The notes: generated by a model not told the origin, from the sequence alone. DNA of 64,000 bases from Stagonosporopsis chrysanthemi (GCA_022560025.1 JAFISE010000048.1:6174-70173), one strand, 5' to 3'; shown: positions 21,703-33,436, counted from the first letter of the stretch. Numbers and translations are program-made.

Positions 21703-21903
21703 GCGTTCGCACCGCTCACAATGAAACACATCTTGCCGAATCCATTTTGGCCAGGTCGCGCTTTCCTGTTGCCCCACTCGCTCCTGCACTAAGCGAGGCT
21801 CTCTCAGGTCTGTGCTACTCTGACCACGCCATCGAAGTCTACAGCAGTAGAATGATTGCTATACGAATACTACGGATCGGCCAATCTAACGTCAAGCCAT
21901 TGT

Positions 21904-24900
21904 CTACGCCGCGCCACTCCTCAACGCCTTCATTCCGCTCGCCATAGCTGGCTCGACATGACCGCGAATTGGCATCCTCGCATTCCTCGGGAACAACAGC
22001 ACATACCTAACCATCACACTATCTACATCTGTAACAACATGTGCATTGCCGACGACTTTGTTCGCAGTGCCTACCAGCTCGCACCCCAACATCATGCGCA
22101 TCATGTTCAAACCGCTGTTCTTCCAGCTTAGGCTCGCAGTGCTGTAGCTGAAGCTCGTCGCAGGATCTTCAGAGAGATAGATGCCCTTTCCGTGTGCGGC
22201 ACCAGTACGTTGTAATGCTGTGCCTGAGTATACACGCAGGCCTTGAGTAAGAATAGCTGGGAGGCGGTCTAGCGATGTGCCATGGAAAAGCACTGTGGTC
22301 TTTTGTTTGTTCGCCTGCAGTGTTTTCGCAAACGTGCTTTCAAGCTTGGGATTCGCGTTGGCGAGCACGAATTGGTGGGTCCCTGGGTGGAGGTTAGGGA
22401 TCTTGAGCAGGCCTCTTGCAGTTGTTAGGAAGCCGCGGTGCTGAACGACGACCCAAGATATGAGCTTCTCGGCATCCGGGTGGTAGGAGCCGAGAACAGC
22501 TGAGAGATTAACTGCATCACGCATGACGCGCGTTGTGGGTAAGGAGTCAATAACACTTCGCACAGATGAGAATGTGCGTAACGGACAGCCTTGAAGGAGC
22601 TCAGACTTCTGAGTAACAGCGGCCGCATATACGGAAGAGAGGGCCATGTCCACGGCAAACGTATCCGTTCGTATTTCAGGAATCCGGACATGGAGAGGAA
22701 GAGCGTACCAGAGCTCGGCGCAGGAGTAGAGATTGCGATCGCAAGGTATGGAACGACGAAGCTGGTATGTCTTCCACTCGTGGGCGGTACTGCATGAGAT
22801 ACAATACTGTGTTAAGTCGGGTAGCGATGCTGTGACATATTGGTACATATCTATGATACCAGATTCTCCTCTGCGCAGCTTCGAGTAAACGATACGACTT
22901 AGTTGCCATGTTAGGGCCGTCTGGGGCGATGTGCAAATCTGGCTCGAGGGGTTCTCTGATATCTCAGAACAGCTGTATCTCGTGTGCGCTAGGGTCTCGA
23001 GGTGTTGATCGGTGTTGTAATGCAAGCAGAATGACGGTGAAGACTTTTCGTTGCAATCAAGGGACAGTTGGAGCGAGAGTGTGCTGGCACCTTCGGGAAT
23101 GCCCATAGCCGCGCGTTTGAGCTGAGTAAAAGCAGCCAAGGAGAAGGTGATCTCCACTTCACTGTCACCAATCCTCTCTACCAGATCTATCACGTCAATT
23201 GGAAGTTTTGAGAGCTCGTCGTCGAGCTTAGTCGTATCGGGTACGCCAAGTTGTTGAAGTAGGAGCGATGTACCATGTGGGTCCTTCTTCTTCAAGGCTT
23301 TCTGCAAAGCCTCCAAGCGACTCGCTTCTTGGATTAGCTCATCTTCGAGTTTTTGCCAAAATGCAGCTGCCTCCATGATTCTTCCCTTAGAGAGATCAGG
23401 ACGGGATGTGGCAATCATCAGCAAGCAAGCTACAGCCCGGACTGCGATCTTGGTATCCTCAGAAGCATTGTCATCAAGGAGCCACCCGACTACCATAACT
23501 TCTACGACTGAGCTGGGAACATCGTATTTGTAGGTTGACTGATTGACTGGAGCGTATTGATTGAGTGGAACCGCTGCAGAATCCGTAATTCCTGGTATCA
23601 AGGCTGTGACCGTCTTGAGTCCACTACCTCCACCGAAGGCAAGCTGTTGACCGTAATCCAGAAGTTGTGGAATCATAAGGTAACCGTTTTTCGCATCCCA
23701 AATCTTCTTACAGATCATGACAGTCTCCTGTGAAGCATCAGAGATGATAGAAACGCACTGTGAGACCTCCCAGGCATTTTTGGCCTCTTTTGATAAGAAG
23801 CCGACAATCGTGTGTAGAAAGGACTCGGTGGGCTCTCGCTCCATCTCTTTCAATGTCTGGAGTATGGCCAAGATGATGTTGCTTTGTGCACCATGGCAGC
23901 CCAGGATACATCTGATCGCCTTGTGTTTGTCGCCTAGCGTCTTCTCAAGTCGCGCAAGTGTCTTGGTGTAGGTCGTCAGTCCAGCCCAATGCCGATGCAA
24001 TTCGGATCGCAATATCGGAGGTAGAGCTTCTTCTTCTGGCAGTGATAATGGCCCAGCAATGAACACCAATTGCGTGTCGGCCAAGAACGATAGCCATTCC
24101 GAGGTATTCATGGTGTTCACGGCATGTTCGAGAAGTTTGATGTCTCTAAGAATACCAGGTTGACCTTCTTGCGCGAGCAAGTAGTATGCAAGATCTATCC
24201 AGCAGAGGCCCTTTGCTTTGAAGTCCTCGGTAGTAGGACATCTCGCCAGCAGCTGTATGAACTTCACTAAGCTGTGCTCGGGACTGCTTTCTATGCCTCT
24301 CAATACCGTCAAAACGTCCTGCACGGACAGGCATGAGCCTAATTGTTCGTCTGATGATGCGATACCGTTGAGACACCTTATACGTAGATCCGTATTATTG
24401 TTTGTGATGTCTGCTATTAAAATCGATAATGACCGTCGGTTTTTAGAAAGGTCCGGAGAAAAGGTGCCTTCCCACACCCTCAGGATCGCCTCGAAGGTCC
24501 TCTGCGAGATGTAATCCGGCGTTTGTTGTTGAAGGATGCGATGCGAAATATATTGTTCCATTATTTCCTTTAATGAATAAAGGGAATCCTCCGTCTGACT
24601 CGGGGAGACAGAATGTGCTGCCACGGGTTGAGCCACATTGTCTAAGTTTTTGACATTGTTTGTCGAACTTCTTGCATCGACAGGAGTCCGGAGAGGCGGT
24701 CTTCGTCGATCGCGTGCAGCGGTCCAAATCTCGATAGTCATCGCGACATGCTCTGCAGATGGCAGCAGCAAGCACATCTTCTCCATCATTTGTTCTCCCA
24801 CGACTGGTACACTCTTTGATTCTTTTAGTACGGTGCAGAACTTGTGAAACTCAAGCATTAGCTCGATCCATGGCTTTCCTTGCTCGACAAGTGTTCCAAT

Positions 24901-26253
24901 CGCCGTCTGACCGTCTCGAATACATCTAGCAATGCCTTGCAGGAGAGTGGGTGTCAACAGGATCCTGCGAAGATTGGATGAGCGATCGCGGTCGAATATC
25001 TGAATCAGATGCTGCAGCTCCCGAATGTGAGTTCCATCCAACTCGTTGCTGTTTGTGTAGATGTGAAGCACGGAGTCTAGAAGATCAGATCCGAGGCTTG
25101 ACTCGACTCCTCCTGACATGAATAAAACAGCTTGTACAAGGTTTAAGGCTTTTTGAGTCATTGGACGAAAAACCGCGGCCCCTGCGAAGAACCTGAGAAA
25201 ATGGGTGCCGTCAGATGGTGATGCCGTAGTTATGATGGATGCAAGGGTTGAAATGGCACTTTCCAACACCTCCATCAACCCTCCTTTTGTGCGATTTGAC
25301 ACCTCAACTAGTAACCCCCTAAATTTGATGAATCTTCGATCTGAATTGTATTGCTCAACCAGCGCTTCTCTCAATGTATCCCTCGTGCCACTGATAAAAT
25401 CGGGTCCTTCTAAAGCAAGTAGATCCGAGAGCAACGCAGCGTTGCTTCCATCAACCGAGCTCAGAATCTGCGCAAGACCTAGATGGGGCCTCCAGTTTGC
25501 CCAGGCTCGCCACAGAGGAAATTGCGTATCGAGTATATGTTCCAAAAACAGGTATCCAGGCGGTGTCGAGGACGGAGTGGCTCTACCTAGTTCAGCCATC
25601 CAGTACGAGGCTCCGTATGCAGCTGTCCAGTGGTTCTTCAATCTCAGGCCTTCCAGATGCGCTCGATAGTCAGTCGCAGCCCGGATCGTCAGACTCAAGA
25701 AGTCTGGGACCGCGTCCATGTTTGGCGTCGGCACGCACTCTCTCAAGGCTCGACTCACACCAATCAAAACCTTTCCTGCTGCTCCAGGGCCATATGTTGC
25801 GAAGGGAAGTAGGTGTTGCGCCCATGTTGCTTCCATATCAGTGACCGATGCCGAGTTCTCATGATTGGCCGCTATAAGACATCGCAGCCATGTGTCAAGG
25901 CCCCAGTAACTTCCATGTGCAACATGGAGATCTACATGGAGTGCATCTCTCAGACTGCCTGCTGTCATAGCATGGGCAGCAGCAGCAACAGCAATATCTT
26001 TTGCTATGTGAGATTCAACAAGTGTCGCGAGTCGTACATCGATGTCTGCTTGTGTAATTTTGCCCTTCCTCTTAACATATGCATCGGTCGCTTGACGCAA
26101 TAGAAGAAATGGGAACTTCGGATCTGTTGGGTGTAGTACGCCAGCAATAGAATCGACAGCTCGATGCCAGTCCTCACTGTGTTTGGCTTTGTTGAAGAGT
26201 ATAGTATGTTTCAGAGGTGTTGTTTTTCTTGTTCGGAGGTTGGTGATATACAT
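21904..26253 (-). CDS. Giant PARP-like mono-ADP-ribosyltransferase
   Basis: A single uninterrupted frame of 1449 residues. The C-terminal 130 residues form a PARP catalytic domain: LFHGTSLDRLPAILTQGL gives the NAD-binding His at 1324, HGKGIYLSEDPATSFSYS the Tyr at 1359, and the third triad position appears to be Tyr 1417 in VMVRYVLLFP rather than Glu. H-Y-Y enzymes such as PARP6, PARP8 and PARP16 attach single ADP-ribose units. Upstream, a CxxC-x16-C-x6-C motif at roughly residues 1165-1192 is a likely zinc site, as in other fungal PARP6/8-like proteins. The first 1100 residues contain no domain I can name; they look alpha-helical and repeat-like. Fungal relatives usually carry a ubiquitin-conjugating-like domain at the C-terminus; none is seen here. 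No introns are evident, unusual for a gene this long among these neighbours. Confidence 0.85.
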   Translation of the reverse strand: MYITNLRTRKTTPLKHTILFNKAKHSEDWHRAVDSIAGVLHPTDPKFPFLLLRQATDAYVKRKGKITQADIDVRLATLVESHIAKDIAVAAAAHAMTAGSLRDALHVDLHVAHGSYWGLDTWLRCLIAANHENSASVTDMEATWAQHLLPFATYGPGAAGKVLIGVSRALRECVPTPNMDAVPDFLSLTIRAATDYRAHLEGLRLKNHWTAAYGASYWMAELGRATPSSTPPGYLFLEHILDTQFPLWRAWANWRPHLGLAQILSSVDGSNAALLSDLLALEGPDFISGTRDTLREALVEQYNSDRRFIKFRGLLVEVSNRTKGGLMEVLESAISTLASIITTASPSDGTHFLRFFAGAAVFRPMTQKALNLVQAVLFMSGGVESSLGSDLLDSVLHIYTNSNELDGTHIRELQHLIQIFDRDRSSNLRRILLTPTLLQGIARCIRDGQTAIGTLVEQGKPWIELMLEFHKFCTVLKESKSVPVVGEQMMEKMCLLLPSAEHVAMTIEIWTAARDRRRPPLRTPVDARSSTNNVKNLDNVAQPVAAHSVSPSQTEDSLYSLKEIMEQYISHRILQQQTPDYISQRTFEAILRVWEGTFSPDLSKNRRSLSILIADITNNNTDLRIRCLNGIASSDEQLGSCLSVQDVLTVLRGIESSPEHSLVKFIQLLARCPTTEDFKAKGLCWIDLAYYLLAQEGQPGILRDIKLLEHAVNTMNTSEWLSFLADTQLVFIAGPLSLPEEEALPPILRSELHRHWAGLTTYTKTLARLEKTLGDKHKAIRCILGCHGAQSNIILAILQTLKEMEREPTESFLHTIVGFLSKEAKNAWEVSQCVSIISDASQETVMICKKIWDAKNGYLMIPQLLDYGQQLAFGGGSGLKTVTALIPGITDSAAVPLNQYAPVNQSTYKYDVPSSVVEVMVVGWLLDDNASEDTKIAVRAVACLLMIATSRPDLSKGRIMEAAAFWQKLEDELIQEASRLEALQKALKKKDPHGTSLLLQQLGVPDTTKLDDELSKLPIDVIDLVERIGDSEVEITFSLAAFTQLKRAAMGIPEGASTLSLQLSLDCNEKSSPSFCLHYNTDQHLETLAHTRYSCSEISENPSSQICTSPQTALTWQLSRIVYSKLRRGESGIIDMYQYVTASLPDLTQYCISCSTAHEWKTYQLRRSIPCDRNLYSCAELWYALPLHVRIPEIRTDTFAVDMALSSVYAAAVTQKSELLQGCPLRTFSSVRSVIDSLPTTRVMRDAVNLSAVLGSYHPDAEKLISWVVVQHRGFLTTARGLLKIPNLHPGTHQFVLANANPKLESTFAKTLQANKQKTTVLFHGTSLDRLPAILTQGLRVYSGTALQRTGAAHGKGIYLSEDPATSFSYSTASLSWKNSGLNMMRMMLGCELVGTANKVVGNAHVVTDVDSVMVRYVLLFPRNARMPIRGHVEPAMASGMKALRSGAA

Positions 26254-26914
26254 CGTTGTGGTTTCGTGGTCTGATCGAAAAGGACTGGAGGGCTTCTATC
26301 GAAGACTCATGGCCCACCAAGGCCTATCAGAGATCATGAACGACGGAGAATAGATATGAATACCTTTACGCAAGAGCATCGACTTCAAGGTGGACTGAAA
26401 GAGATTGGCAGGCCGAGGCAAGCAATGGACTTGTTCCACACCAGCCTCAATTTAGCCAATGAGGCAATAAGGACACAAAACAGCCTTGGGAGCATGCTGT
26501 TGTACTGCGCATCAGGCTGAGTTGGGAGGCTCATGCAATTGTGGCTTGACCGAGATCTAAATGCGGTTAGAGGTACGACTACTGTGAATGCAAGTGACAG
26601 CGGTAAGCGAAAAGGCTGTGTAATTGTGCAGGACACGACCCCACGAGAGATAGAAGACTCTAAGAAACAAGCGGGTTAGACGATCAATTTCCGAAATGCA
26701 GACTGCCTTATTCTTGCTTGTGCTATTTGTATCCCGTCATGCACATGTTGTTCGGCGAGCTCATCTGCACAAGCTGCAAGCGCCGAGCTACCGCCGAGCC
26801 GGCATCCGTACAGAGAGTGCATCCAAATGTACCTGCTGGCATACAGCTCATGCTTGGCTTTCGGTCACCCGTATCGAAACCGGCCGGTCAGAACGAGTGG
26901 ATTGTCACTGGTCC
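26254..26914. other. Intergenic, nothing recognised
   Basis: It lies between the 5' end of the PARP-like gene and the 3' end of the next minus-strand gene. It should contain the PARP-like gene's promoter; no further gene is supported. Confidence 0.6.
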
Positions 26915-28401
26915 TCACATGGTTCCACAATTTCCCATGTCTGGTGCAACACCTTTCTGCACCCGCAGATGCGCAGCCGCCTGAGCAATGAAATCTCCTG
27001 TCTTGTGGAAGCAGACTCGGTTGCCTTTTGCATCGCGCACTGCCTCACCGATGCTGGAGTCATAGGCCTGACCTGTGTGGCTATCCTTCGCCGGGCACCT
27101 TAGACCATCGATGGCTTTCTGTTCTAGTGTAGGTACTGCTTGTACGTTAGTTTATTGCTTGCAGGATGTTGTTAGAACTACCTACGGGTTGCAAGGTATG
27201 CAAGGAACTCGTCTACTGCGTGGCGGCTGGGTAACGTATCCGTAGACTGATCTTCGAGTAAGGTCTTCGACAATTCCTCCATTCGTGAGATTGTCTCAGG
27301 ACGAACGCCCTTGGACATCTCCTTTTGCTCGACTGCAAGAGCAGCAAGAGATTTACCCAGTGAATGTCGATAAATGCCCTTGATGTCGTTTGGAGTGAAC
27401 ATTTGCTTGCTCAATGGATTGCGCGGCACTCCACTGCCAGCCTTGATGGCAGCCACGAGCTCTTCCATATCCCACGCGTAGTTGTCTTCGGTGACGTAGA
27501 AATTTGAACGCGGGATATCTCTGACTGCGTCACCGTACATTGTCTCCGTGTTGGCGTAGTTACGATCGAGCTGCTCGTGCTCCAAATGCATTAACGCAAT
27601 CTCGCAATGAATCTTGAGGTCATCCGTCAACGCGACTTCTAATGCAGCTTTCCGTTTTACGAGAGCGTCACGAAGCTTGTCGAGCACAGCGTTGGAAGTT
27701 TGACCAATAGCCTTCTTGTGCCATCTCATCGTTTCTTCCATATCTGCAAGAGCGATATCGGCTGCATTGTTCGGGCTGTCTCGCATGGCACGCGCTGTCG
27801 TGCGGGGGTTGCATAACTGTGTAGATGTGCTGACTTGACCGTCAAAGATCCGCTGAACTCTGGCAGTGTTGCTTGAGGGAGGCAGATTTTCTGTCTTTTG
27901 CAGCGCTTGTAGGTGCATCAGATCGTTAATGATGAAGCCTGCTCTGGCTCGAAGTGCCTGATACCCTTCGAGAAGATCTTGTCTGGCTGCATTGATACCA
28001 TCTCCAATATCAATAGTAGTATGATCTTTCTTCTCGATGGGCTTCACCTGCTCCTTTCTCATGTACTGCCCGGTCTTCGCATCCCACACAAGAACACTAG
28101 CCTTGTGCACAGCAGCTTTCTTTGATGGCTTTGGTAAATTCGGCTTTTCCATTGTGGGTGGTTCAGGCTTCTTGTCCAGGGTTTGGAGAAACTTTGCGAC
28201 ATCGATATCCGTTGGTGCTAAAGTCTTGAGTTCCTGCGTGTTGTCGAGAGCGGCGTCGACCCACCCGACAGCGATGTAATGCTCGATAAGAAGCTTTCTA
28301 GCGGCGATAGCAGGCGGGCGACGAGATATCTCCTCCATGAGCTCGCCGATGAGTACAATGTCCGGATCTCCGGACCCGGCAGCCCCAGAGATAGCAGTCA
28401 T
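26915..28401 (-). CDS. Conserved fungal protein of unknown function, two exons
   Basis: Exon 1 (27186-28401) and exon 2 (26915-27135) give 478 residues. Reading straight through would stop at 27178, but a GTAGGT donor lies inside the last codons and a 50-nt intron with an ACTAAC branch site ends at AAGCAG; the join is phase 1 and restores AYLATLPTLEQKAIDGLRCP. The N-terminal 80 residues look like a small helical repeat (TPR-like). The middle is helical and charged. The C-terminal half has a pattern, NPLSKQMFTPNDIKGIYRHSLG, that faintly recalls a U-box-type fold, and exon 2 adds three Cys and a His (RCPAK, NRVCFHKTG, MGNCGTM). No catalytic motif is recognised. The gene is intact, and exon 2 has normal codon use and protein-like content, supporting this model. 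Confidence 0.75.
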
Positions 28402-29275
28402 TGCAAAGCGTTGGAAAGCCGCAAAACGCTTGTTCGAGCCGCACTGAGGTTTTGAATTGAGCGGACAATCAATCCGAAAGTATCAATAAGGTAAGTGGGT
28501 TGCAATAAAAGTGACTGTCCTAGTGTGTGACCCGCTTGGCATGAGAGTGAAAGTGAGCCATGACCGTTTTGCCGGAGCCTTATCTCAAGCCGGTACACCA
28601 CAATCAGGCTTTGCTCTCCATCGAACTAGATCCGTTACGCAAGGCTGTGGTCTGGGAGGCTCAGCATTAGATACGCCTGATCATGTCATTTGGTGACCGG
28701 TGGTGGGCTGGCACGTGGCTGAGCCGTGGTGGCGGAGCACACCGAAAACGGTTAGTACGCCAAACAACACCTTCTCACTAGGAAAGGTGACCTGTTTGCC
28801 TTCATGTGCCGTATGTCGTGCTCAAGACCCTCAGCTGGGTGCTGAGACTAAATCATTTTTATCGGGCATGAGTTCCGACATGACATCAATCCATCAACTT
28901 GCCAGGAAAGGCTTTTTTAGAGTATTTGAACAGGTGTATGACCGATCAATAGTATTTACATGTACTCAAGGACTCGAGCGCAAGAATCTAGGTATGTGCA
29001 ACGTCAGCATGTGTTGAGATTATTTAAGACCGACACTGGATAGTAGCCTCCGAAAAGAGCGTCAGTCGGGAACATCGCTACTGGGAGAGAATAGGGTATA
29101 TTTGCCATCAATTTGATGGAATGCGGAAATGCATTGTTCAGCTACTGCTATCACCTTGAGTCTTCCGCCTCATGACAACAGGCTGTACAAAGAACGTTTA
29201 CTACAACCGCACCTCTTCTCCAGCATGAGTACGAGACGAAACGCTCCTACTCGTGGCTTCTCTTCAAGTCTTCGA
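28402..29275. other. Intergenic, nothing recognised
   Basis: It separates two minus-strand genes. Short open frames on the plus strand have no recognisable content. It contains the promoter of the gene ending at 28401 and the 3' UTR of the sugar transporter. Confidence 0.6.
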
Positions 29276-31134
29276 TTAATCGTCGGCCTCGATGTCCACC
29301 ACGGTCTTGGTCCACTGGCGGGCAGGGACCTTGCGCTTGAAGAGAATGTCGATCTCGCGGTAAGAGCGGCCTTTCATCTCAGGAATAAAGAAGTATGCCA
29401 TGACGAAACAGAAGAAACCAGTACCTGCCCAAACATAACCGCACTTGCCGCCAAGGTTTGCTTGCTACTTAATGTCAGTACGGTTGTCTTGCCAAGATTG
29501 GAGAGAGGATTGCTTACGTTGGTGTTGAGCATGTAACTTGCGAGGAAGATACAGGGAATGTTCACGATGTAGTATGCGGCACGACCAACACCAGTTGTCA
29601 AAGGCCTCAGGCGAATAGAGGATGTCTCTCCAATGATGACCCACGAAGCGGGCGCAGGGCCCAAGGTGAACAGGACGGAGACGATAAGTCCCAAGGAAGC
29701 CTGCGCCAAAGAAGCCGCATTTGATACGCCGACGGATCCAGCAATACCAAGGGCAACCAAGAAGCCCACGTTGATGAGAGAACCCCAAACGTAGATTGTT
29801 CGGCGGCCAAGGTAGGAGGTGAGGATCCAGGAAAACATCACGAAGAGCCACTGGAGGCCGGAAGTGATGAGGCCCAGTGCAAATGCCATGTTGGTACCCA
29901 TGCCAGCCTCTGCACAAAAGTTAGCCAAATTGAAGATAGCGAAAACCTGAGCGGGCTGACTTACGCTTGAAGAAGTAAACAGCCTGGTTGGCGATGAGGT
30001 TACCAGTCAAGTTCTGCGCCGCGTACACACCACAGACAATGAGCGTACGGTAACGATCAGTACCCTTCCACAGCTCGACAAGGTTGGGTTCCTTGATGGT
30101 CTTCTCGAGGTCAACAGTACGGCGCATCATAGCAACGGCCTCGCTGGCATTCACTCTGGTTTTGCGACCCAGACGGATTACTGCTTTCTCGGCCTCCTCA
30201 AGACGGCCCTTGCGGACCAACCACCAAGGGCTTTCAGGCGCAAGATAAAGCAGAATAGCAAGAGGAGTAGGGAACATCCATTGGAGTGCGATAGGAACCC
30301 TATGTTTTGTCAGCTGAATCGCGCTTGCCTTTGGGTAGAATTAAAAAACGTACCTGTACGCCTTGGCGGAGTCGAGCGGATTGTAGTAGTAAGTGATACC
30401 GCCTACAATGATGGCGCCAATAGCCCAGAACATTTGCAGCATCTGGGTAGCAGGGGCTCGCAGCTGAATAGGCGTGATCTCACTGCAGTATGCCGGTGCG
30501 TTGGCAATGAAGATACCCCAAGGAATACCCTCAAGAAGCTGAGAAACAAAGAAGATTGGCAGGGAGTTCGCGAAGTACATAACAAAGATGAAGGCGTTCA
30601 AAAGCATGAGGCCGGTGATTGTCGCCCATCGGTATCCGATCCTGCTGGTGAGAGGGCCAGCTAACATGACACCACAAATGGCACCAAGTGGTCCACCCAT
30701 TTGCAGGGCAGACTGCCAGCTGGCTTCGATGATTCTGGCATCTTGTCCTTCTCTGATAGTGGGAACACCATACGCGCGTTCGAAGGCAGGTAGAGGGATG
30801 AAATTGCCCATGAGGAAGACACAGTAGGACTCCATGATCTGGATCTAGTGTTAGTCGCATGTTCATTACCTCCAATGGGATCAAAATGGTAACTGACAAT
30901 TGTGCAGGACATGATGAAAGCCCAAGTAGCAGCCATAGGATACTCCTTCACAGCTTGAAGGACACCGGACTGCTGCTCCTCAACCTCTGCCGCCATAGCG
31001 GCAGCCTTGTAAGACTCGAGCTTCGCCTCGACGTCCAGGTTATGAGCATCCTCGAGGTTGTGGGAGTCCTCAACTCGAGAGATGCCCTTCTCGTCGCGCG
31101 CCTCCATGGCCTTCATGTCGATGGGCTCACTCAT
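29276..31134 (-). CDS. MFS sugar transporter, maltose/alpha-glucoside permease type
   Basis: A plasma-membrane proton-sugar symporter of the major facilitator superfamily. Five exons: 30898-31134, 30354-30838, 29965-30299, 29518-29909 and 29276-29464, giving 545 residues with about 12 membrane helices. Four introns of 53-59 nt have consensus ends; for intron 1 I chose the acceptor that gives SCTIIMESYC, though a site six bases upstream is also in frame. Sugar-transporter signatures are present: GYRWATITG after helix 2, PESPWWLVRKGRLEEAEKA after helix 6, YLGRRTIYVWG in the second half, and PEMKGRSYREIDILF after helix 12. The PESPWWLVRKGR form and the long N-terminal cytosolic tail fit Mal11/Agt1-type permeases, so maltose or other alpha-glucosides are the likely substrates; hexoses are possible. 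GC-boxes upstream suggest glucose repression. Confidence 0.9.
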
Positions 31135-31510
31135 GGTTGCTGATGTGGGCCGCAGCGGCAAGTGTGTGGGGAAGTTGGGGAAAGAGCTGGAGAAACAGCG
31201 ATGGGGAGAGCATCCACCTTTAAACACTGCAGGGGCAGACACTGGCCGCATCTAGCATTAGGTTTTCTCGTGACATTCCGTCAATCACAATACCAGGCTC
31301 TGAGCTCGGTCTAATGCCGACCCCAAGCCGCGTGATTCGACTGTCACAACCTCGTTTTCATCTGCTCCTACGAGGCGAGGCTTTCGTTAGCAGCGGTCCG
31401 CCCTCCGCAACAGTTGGTAGCGCATGGTCAGTGGCTTTCGCCCTGGCAAGCTCCTCGGCGTTTTCTGCGATAATAGGCAGCCTGCCGCTTGGGGGCAGCC
31501 TATCGGGCGC

Positions 31511-31611
31511 GTGGAGGGGGCGCTTTGTCCACCACCTAATCATCCCCGCACGCCAGAACTGGATTTATCCAGCGCCCCAAAGCTTAACCCCAGATTTCCA
31601 AGAGTCCCCAC
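31511..31611. promoter_or_regulatory. Cluster of CreA/Mig1-like sites upstream of the sugar transporter
   Basis: Three matches to the CreA consensus SYGGRG lie within 100 bp, about 380-480 bp upstream of the transporter start: GTGGAG on the plus strand at 31511-31516, GCGGGG on the minus strand at 31544-31549 and GTGGGG on the minus strand at 31606-31611. CreA mediates glucose repression of alternative-carbon genes. The motif is short and common, so function is inferred from clustering and from the target gene. Confidence 0.4.
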
Positions 31612-33436
31612 CCCCGATTCACGCCAACCATGTGAGCTTTCGCGGTGTGATACACCGACCGACGGCGACACGGGCGGACGGAGTGCAATAAATAGTCTAG
31701 CTGCTGCCTACACAGGTTAGCTGCGTGATGCCAGTCGCTGACAGTGAAATGTTGCAAACCGGGGCACCGGACAGATTACTGTGTCTTTCACGCGATTGTC
31801 GGGCCCCGTTCAGGGAAAGCAGAGACAATGCAGCATCGCAAGCTTATGGGGGTTCTTTCTGAGCAACATATGAGCGTACCGTCAACGCTGCAAAGCCGGC
31901 AGCAGCAGTGGAAGAGGAGGCGGCACGGTCATTACACTGCTGTGTTGCATTACACTAGTGCCTTCCAAATCCCGGCTCGTGTTGTGTTTCAGTATCGATG
32001 GCCAGACAGATGGGGAGCCGCAGCCGCGGAAATTGAGTGGGTAAGTCGCTCCAAGTTCTCACGCTTGCGTTGACACACGACTCCCCCCTCACTTCACAGC
32101 TGACGGCCCACTTACGCACGCGGCTCCAGCGAGAATAACGGCTGAAAGCTACTGATAGGATGTTGGACAGTCAAGCTTTGCCTTCGAACTTCTACGTTAC
32201 GACATGCATGCGTTGGACTAGGCAATTAGAGTTCACAAGCCAAGCTGCTTGTCGGAAAGAACAGTGCAGCCATCATCAGCCACCCGCAGCTTAAATACTC
32301 TTGCACACACGAGCGGCCCTCGAGGGGTATCCCTTCCGCCAGCCACAAAAGTGCTCTTCCGTAGTATCGGAGCTTCACCGAGGCGTGATTCCATGAACCA
32401 GTGCACTTACCCAGCTTGTTGCTGTTCTGCATGATCCTCCACGTGGTTTGCACCCAACTAGATGTGGGCTCGGCCCACACCATTGTACGACCATTGTGAG
32501 CTATCTTCACTTGACGGCGGACCTGGCAGCTAGATCTGTGGGGTGCGCCCGGAGCATCGCCATGTGGAGAGCTGCAGGCTTGGGATTCAATGCATATTTA
32601 TGCGTATGTGGCGATCTCATTCGTACCTCCCTTTAGATTACCTGTCGACGCTCTCTCACACTTTCGAGTCGACTAAAGGACAAAGTTTGATGGCTCGGTA
32701 CCAAATCTCCGGACATAATGTCCAGTCTTCAGCTGAACTCATGTCACTGACCCGTGCAGTGATGATGAGGTTTACAGTGTTTAGGCGGTGACCAGAACAA
32801 TCGAGTGCGCCTCTTCATTTTACACATCGCTGTCCCGGACTGTAGTCGTGTAAAATAGCTGGACGCTTCATCGCAATCACTGCGGAAAGAGCAAATGTAG
32901 ATACAACACTGCTCTGTGAACTTCGCAGCGCCGTTACGAGCGTTGTAGCCCTCTGCTGATACGTCTATTTGGAATGAAGTCAAATCATCTTGCTCTACTA
33001 ACCCACTTCAAGATGTACCAGATATCAAGCCCACTCGTTCAAAGGCAAGCGCTAATGGTCTCGGTCTCGCCGTGATCGATCTCACAATGAACAAACACTC
33101 ATCCCAATCAGGATCACCATCCGCCAAAGCGTTGCGGGGAAATGAAATGCAGCTAAAGATCGTATACGGATAGCTCAAGCATATGTCTGCGCCTATGTAT
33201 CACGAGTCGCAAATGAAGCATCTCAATGCCGTGAACGCGCGACTCAGGGACTGGCCCCTAGCTACCAAGGTCTAGACAAAGTGCTGCCTCCGACTGCCTG
33301 AATCGTACCTTGAAGAGGCCAGACTCGCTTTCCATCTGAGCAGCGCAGGAAGTTGAAATGCCCTTGTCCTTGACGACGACAAGCTCCCCCTGGTTGCATA
33401 GGAGCATGCTCCGTCTGCTTACAACAGTCAAAGTCC

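Noticed and set aside
17767..28401. An immune-like gene cluster linking the STAND-domain protein and the PARP-like protein
   Set aside because: They are separated by EMC7 and a tRNA, both housekeeping, and nothing in the sequence shows co-regulation.
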